Below, piece by piece: positions 6,812 to 8,422 of a stretch of 8,422 bases of DNA. This stretch comes from an uncultured Eubacteriales bacterium (GTDB taxonomy: Bacteria; Bacillota; Clostridia; Oscillospirales; Ruminococcaceae). Numbering within the stretch: position 1 is the first letter of the stretch; every line of letters starts with the position of its first letter. The stretch covers positions 1 through 8,422 of the forward strand of contig ONLC01000078.1 in the NCBI GenBank assembly GCA_900318545.1. The letters run 5' to 3'. The position numbers and the translations under genes were made by a program. Under the pieces are notes generated by a model. It saw nothing but the letters and a program-made list of their open reading frames with translations. It ran no database searches and was not told the DNA's origin.

Positions 6812-8422
6812 TGTGAGCACCTCCGATCGCATCAAACGGGCATACCTGAGAGCAAAGTCCGCAGCCCGTACAGAGTGCATTTTCTATAGCGACCCTGCCG
6901 TCTTTGAGCACAAGCCCCGGGCAGCCGAGGTCGTTTATGCACTTTTTGCAGTTTCTGCACTTGTCGGGGTCGATGAGGGCAGGCTTATCGGGCTTGATGA
7001 TAACTGCACAGGGCGAACGGAAAATTATCGCCTTGACGCCCTTTTTCTCAGCGGTACGCTTTACAGTTTCGACTGTATCATCAAGCTTCAGAGGGTCAAC
7101 TGTCTCGACAGTTTCTATCCCTATGCCACGAAGCACTGCCTCAATATCTACCTTCTCGACTATCTCTCCCATCATAGTGCGGCCTGTACCCGGGTGCGGC
7201 TGATGACCTGTCATAGCAGTGGTGGAGTTATCCAGTATGCAGATAGTCATATCAGCCTGATTGTAGACCGCATTTACAGCACCTGTAATAGCCGATGCAA
7301 AAAAGGTTGAGTCGCCCACAAAGGCAAAGCAGCTTGTGTCGGGCTCTATCCTGCCGATACCCTGAGCTATGTTCAGTCCTGCACCCATGCAAAGGCAGGT
7401 ATCTACCATATCAAGGGGCATAGCATTTCCGAGGGTATAGCAGCCTATATCTCCGCAGAACACGCTCTTTTTGCCCTTCATTGCCTGCTTTACCGCATAG
7501 AAAGATGCACGGTGAGGACAGCCTGCGCAAAGCACAGGAGGTCTTACAGGCAGGGGCGGAACATCGTCTGCCGCTGTTTTTGCAGGCTTTTCCCAGCCCA
7601 TGAAATCAGCGATATTTTCCGCAACCGAAGCGCAGGTATTCTCGCCTGCTGTCTTGACATTACCTGTCAGCTTACCGTATATCTTGGTGGAAAGCCCGTA
7701 TTTTCCGCAGACATAGGTCAGTTCCCTTTCGATGATCGGATCAAGTTCCTCGATGCAAAGCACCTCATCAAGTCCTGTAAGGAATTCCACCGCAGCCTTC
7801 TCGGGGAACGGGAAAGGTGTACCCACCTTGAAAACGCTGACCTTCTCCTTGCCCTCCAGCGCTTCACTGACATAAGTATAGCTGATGCCGTGGGTAGCTA
7901 TGCCCTTCTTGCCGCCCTTTGCAGGACAGACCTTGTTCAGTCCGCTGTCGGAGAATACGTCGGAAAGCTCCTTGTTGCGCTCTTCGATGTGCATATGTGC
8001 CGCATAGGAAAGCCTTGGGAATATGACCCATTTCGACGGGTCACGAACAAATCCCTCGGGCTGATTTTTTATGCACTCGCTCTCGTCCTTGACCTCAATG
8101 GAAGCGTAGCCGTGACAGACTCTCGTTGTAGGACGGAAGAGCACGGGAGTCTTGTATTTCTCCGAATACTCAAAAGCGTCCTGAATCATGTCATATGCCT
8201 CCTGAACTGAGGAGGGGTCAAAGCAGGGGAGCTTTGAATACGAGGCAAAGGTACGGGTGTCCTGCTCGGTCTGAGAGGAAATGGGGCCCGGGTCGTCGGC
8301 AACAAGTATTACCATGCCGCCCTTTACGCCGATATAGGCAAGGCTCATGAGAGGGTCGGACGCAACATTTAGTCCCACCTGCTTCATTGTCACCATTGAG
8401 CGAGCTCCGCAGTATGCTGCGC
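6801..8422 (-). CDS. iorA: Indolepyruvate:ferredoxin oxidoreductase, alpha subunit (5' end missing)
   Basis: This is the large catalytic subunit of IOR, which carries thiamine diphosphate and iron-sulphur clusters. The frame stays open to the window edge, and the residues before the Met at 8396 (AAYCGARS) continue the family's conserved GARxMVTMKxVGLNVAxDPLM segment, so about 60 N-terminal residues lie outside. Numbering from that Met, the pyrimidine-binding domain is followed by the CAGCPHR motif at 290-296, GDIGCYTLG at 315-323 and the ThDP-binding motif from GDSTFF (361-366) to LDN (388-390). The C-terminus is a ferredoxin-like domain with two [4Fe-4S] motifs: CxxCxxCxxxxxCP (C480, C483, C486, C492) and CxxCxxCxxxCP (C509, C512, C515, C519). 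All cofactor ligands are present, so the enzyme should be active and oxygen-sensitive. It is the first visible gene of iorA-iorB-paaK; the promoter is not in the window. Confidence 0.95.
   Translation of the reverse strand, partial: AAYCGARSMVTMKQVGLNVASDPLMSLAYIGVKGGMVILVADDPGPISSQTEQDTRTFASYSKLPCFDPSSVQEAYDMIQDAFEYSEKYKTPVLFRPTTRVCHGYASIEVKDESECIKNQPEGFVRDPSKWVIFPRLSYAAHMHIEERNKELSDVFSDSGLNKVCPAKGGKKGIATHGISYTYVSEALEGKEKVSVFKVGTPFPFPEKAAVEFLTGLDEVLCIEELDPIIERELTYVCGKYGLSTKIYGKLTGNVKTAGENTCASVAENIADFMGWEKPAKTAADDVPPLPVRPPVLCAGCPHRASFYAVKQAMKGKKSVFCGDIGCYTLGNAMPLDMVDTCLCMGAGLNIAQGIGRIEPDTSCFAFVGDSTFFASAITGAVNAVYNQADMTICILDNSTTAMTGHQPHPGTGRTMMGEIVEKVDIEAVLRGIGIETVETVDPLKLDDTVETVKRTAEKKGVKAIIFRSPCAVIIKPDKPALIDPDKCRNCKKCINDLGCPGLVLKDGRVAIENALCTGCGLCSQVCPFDAIGGAHNAD
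6818..6824 (-). promoter_or_regulatory. Ribosome binding site of iorB, inside iorA
   Basis: GGAGGTG on the minus strand stands 6 bases before the ATG at 6811 and is part of the last codons of iorA (encoding Gly-Gly-Ala). It fixes the iorB start and shows that iorB translation begins within the iorA coding region. Confidence 0.85.

Noticed and set aside
6812..6880. Longer iorB starting at 6880
   Set aside because: It would overlap iorA by about 80 bases and add residues that read as out-of-frame iorA sequence; a strong ribosome binding site supports the start at 6811.
7512..8210. 232-codon open frame on the plus strand across iorA
   Set aside because: It lies wholly antisense to a well-supported gene, has no recognisable domain and is explained by codon bias of iorA.
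1..8422. CRISPR array, insertion sequence, tRNA or prophage signal
   Set aside because: No regularly spaced repeats, transposase or integrase motifs, or tRNA-like folds were seen; nearly the whole window is filled by five housekeeping or metabolic genes.

Overview
The window carries two convergent gene groups from what looks like an anaerobic Firmicute of the class Clostridia, possibly a Ruminococcus-like gut or rumen bacterium. The clues are the AddAB (rather than RecBCD) recombination nuclease, the oxygen-sensitive indolepyruvate:ferredoxin oxidoreductase, GGAGG-type ribosome binding sites and moderate GC content. The taxonomic call is inference from gene content and protein style, not from a database search.

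Positions 1-4804 (+ strand) hold the 3' part of addB and all of addA. They are joined by a one-base stop/start overlap (TGATG) and end in a clear hairpin-plus-T terminator. Together they encode the AddAB helicase-nuclease, which resects double-strand DNA breaks for RecA-dependent repair. The nuclease residues of both subunits and the seven superfamily 1 helicase motifs of AddA all look intact.

Positions 4805-4958 are the convergent intergenic gap. It contains the addA terminator, which could also work in reverse for the opposing operon, then about 85 bases rich in inverted repeats that may fold into a branched RNA or be a copy of a dispersed intergenic repeat.

Positions 4959-8422 (- strand) hold an operon read from right to left: iorA (its 5' end lies beyond the window), iorB (overlapping iorA by 11 bases) and a paaK-type phenylacetate-CoA ligase 38 bases further on. 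IorAB interconverts aryl pyruvates plus CoA and aryl-acetyl-CoA plus CO2 using ferredoxin, and the ligase interconverts aryl-acetyl-CoA and the free aryl acetate. The pair can run oxidatively (aromatic amino acid breakdown with ATP recovery if the ligase runs backward) or reductively (scavenging phenylacetate or indoleacetate to make aromatic amino acids). The sequence does not decide the direction. A palindromic TGTACA pair lies just upstream of the paaK ribosome binding site.

No mobile element, CRISPR array, tRNA, rRNA or defence island was seen. The most open questions are the structured gap at 4873-4954 and the TGTACA pair at 6220-6237. The protein-coding genes themselves belong to known families.
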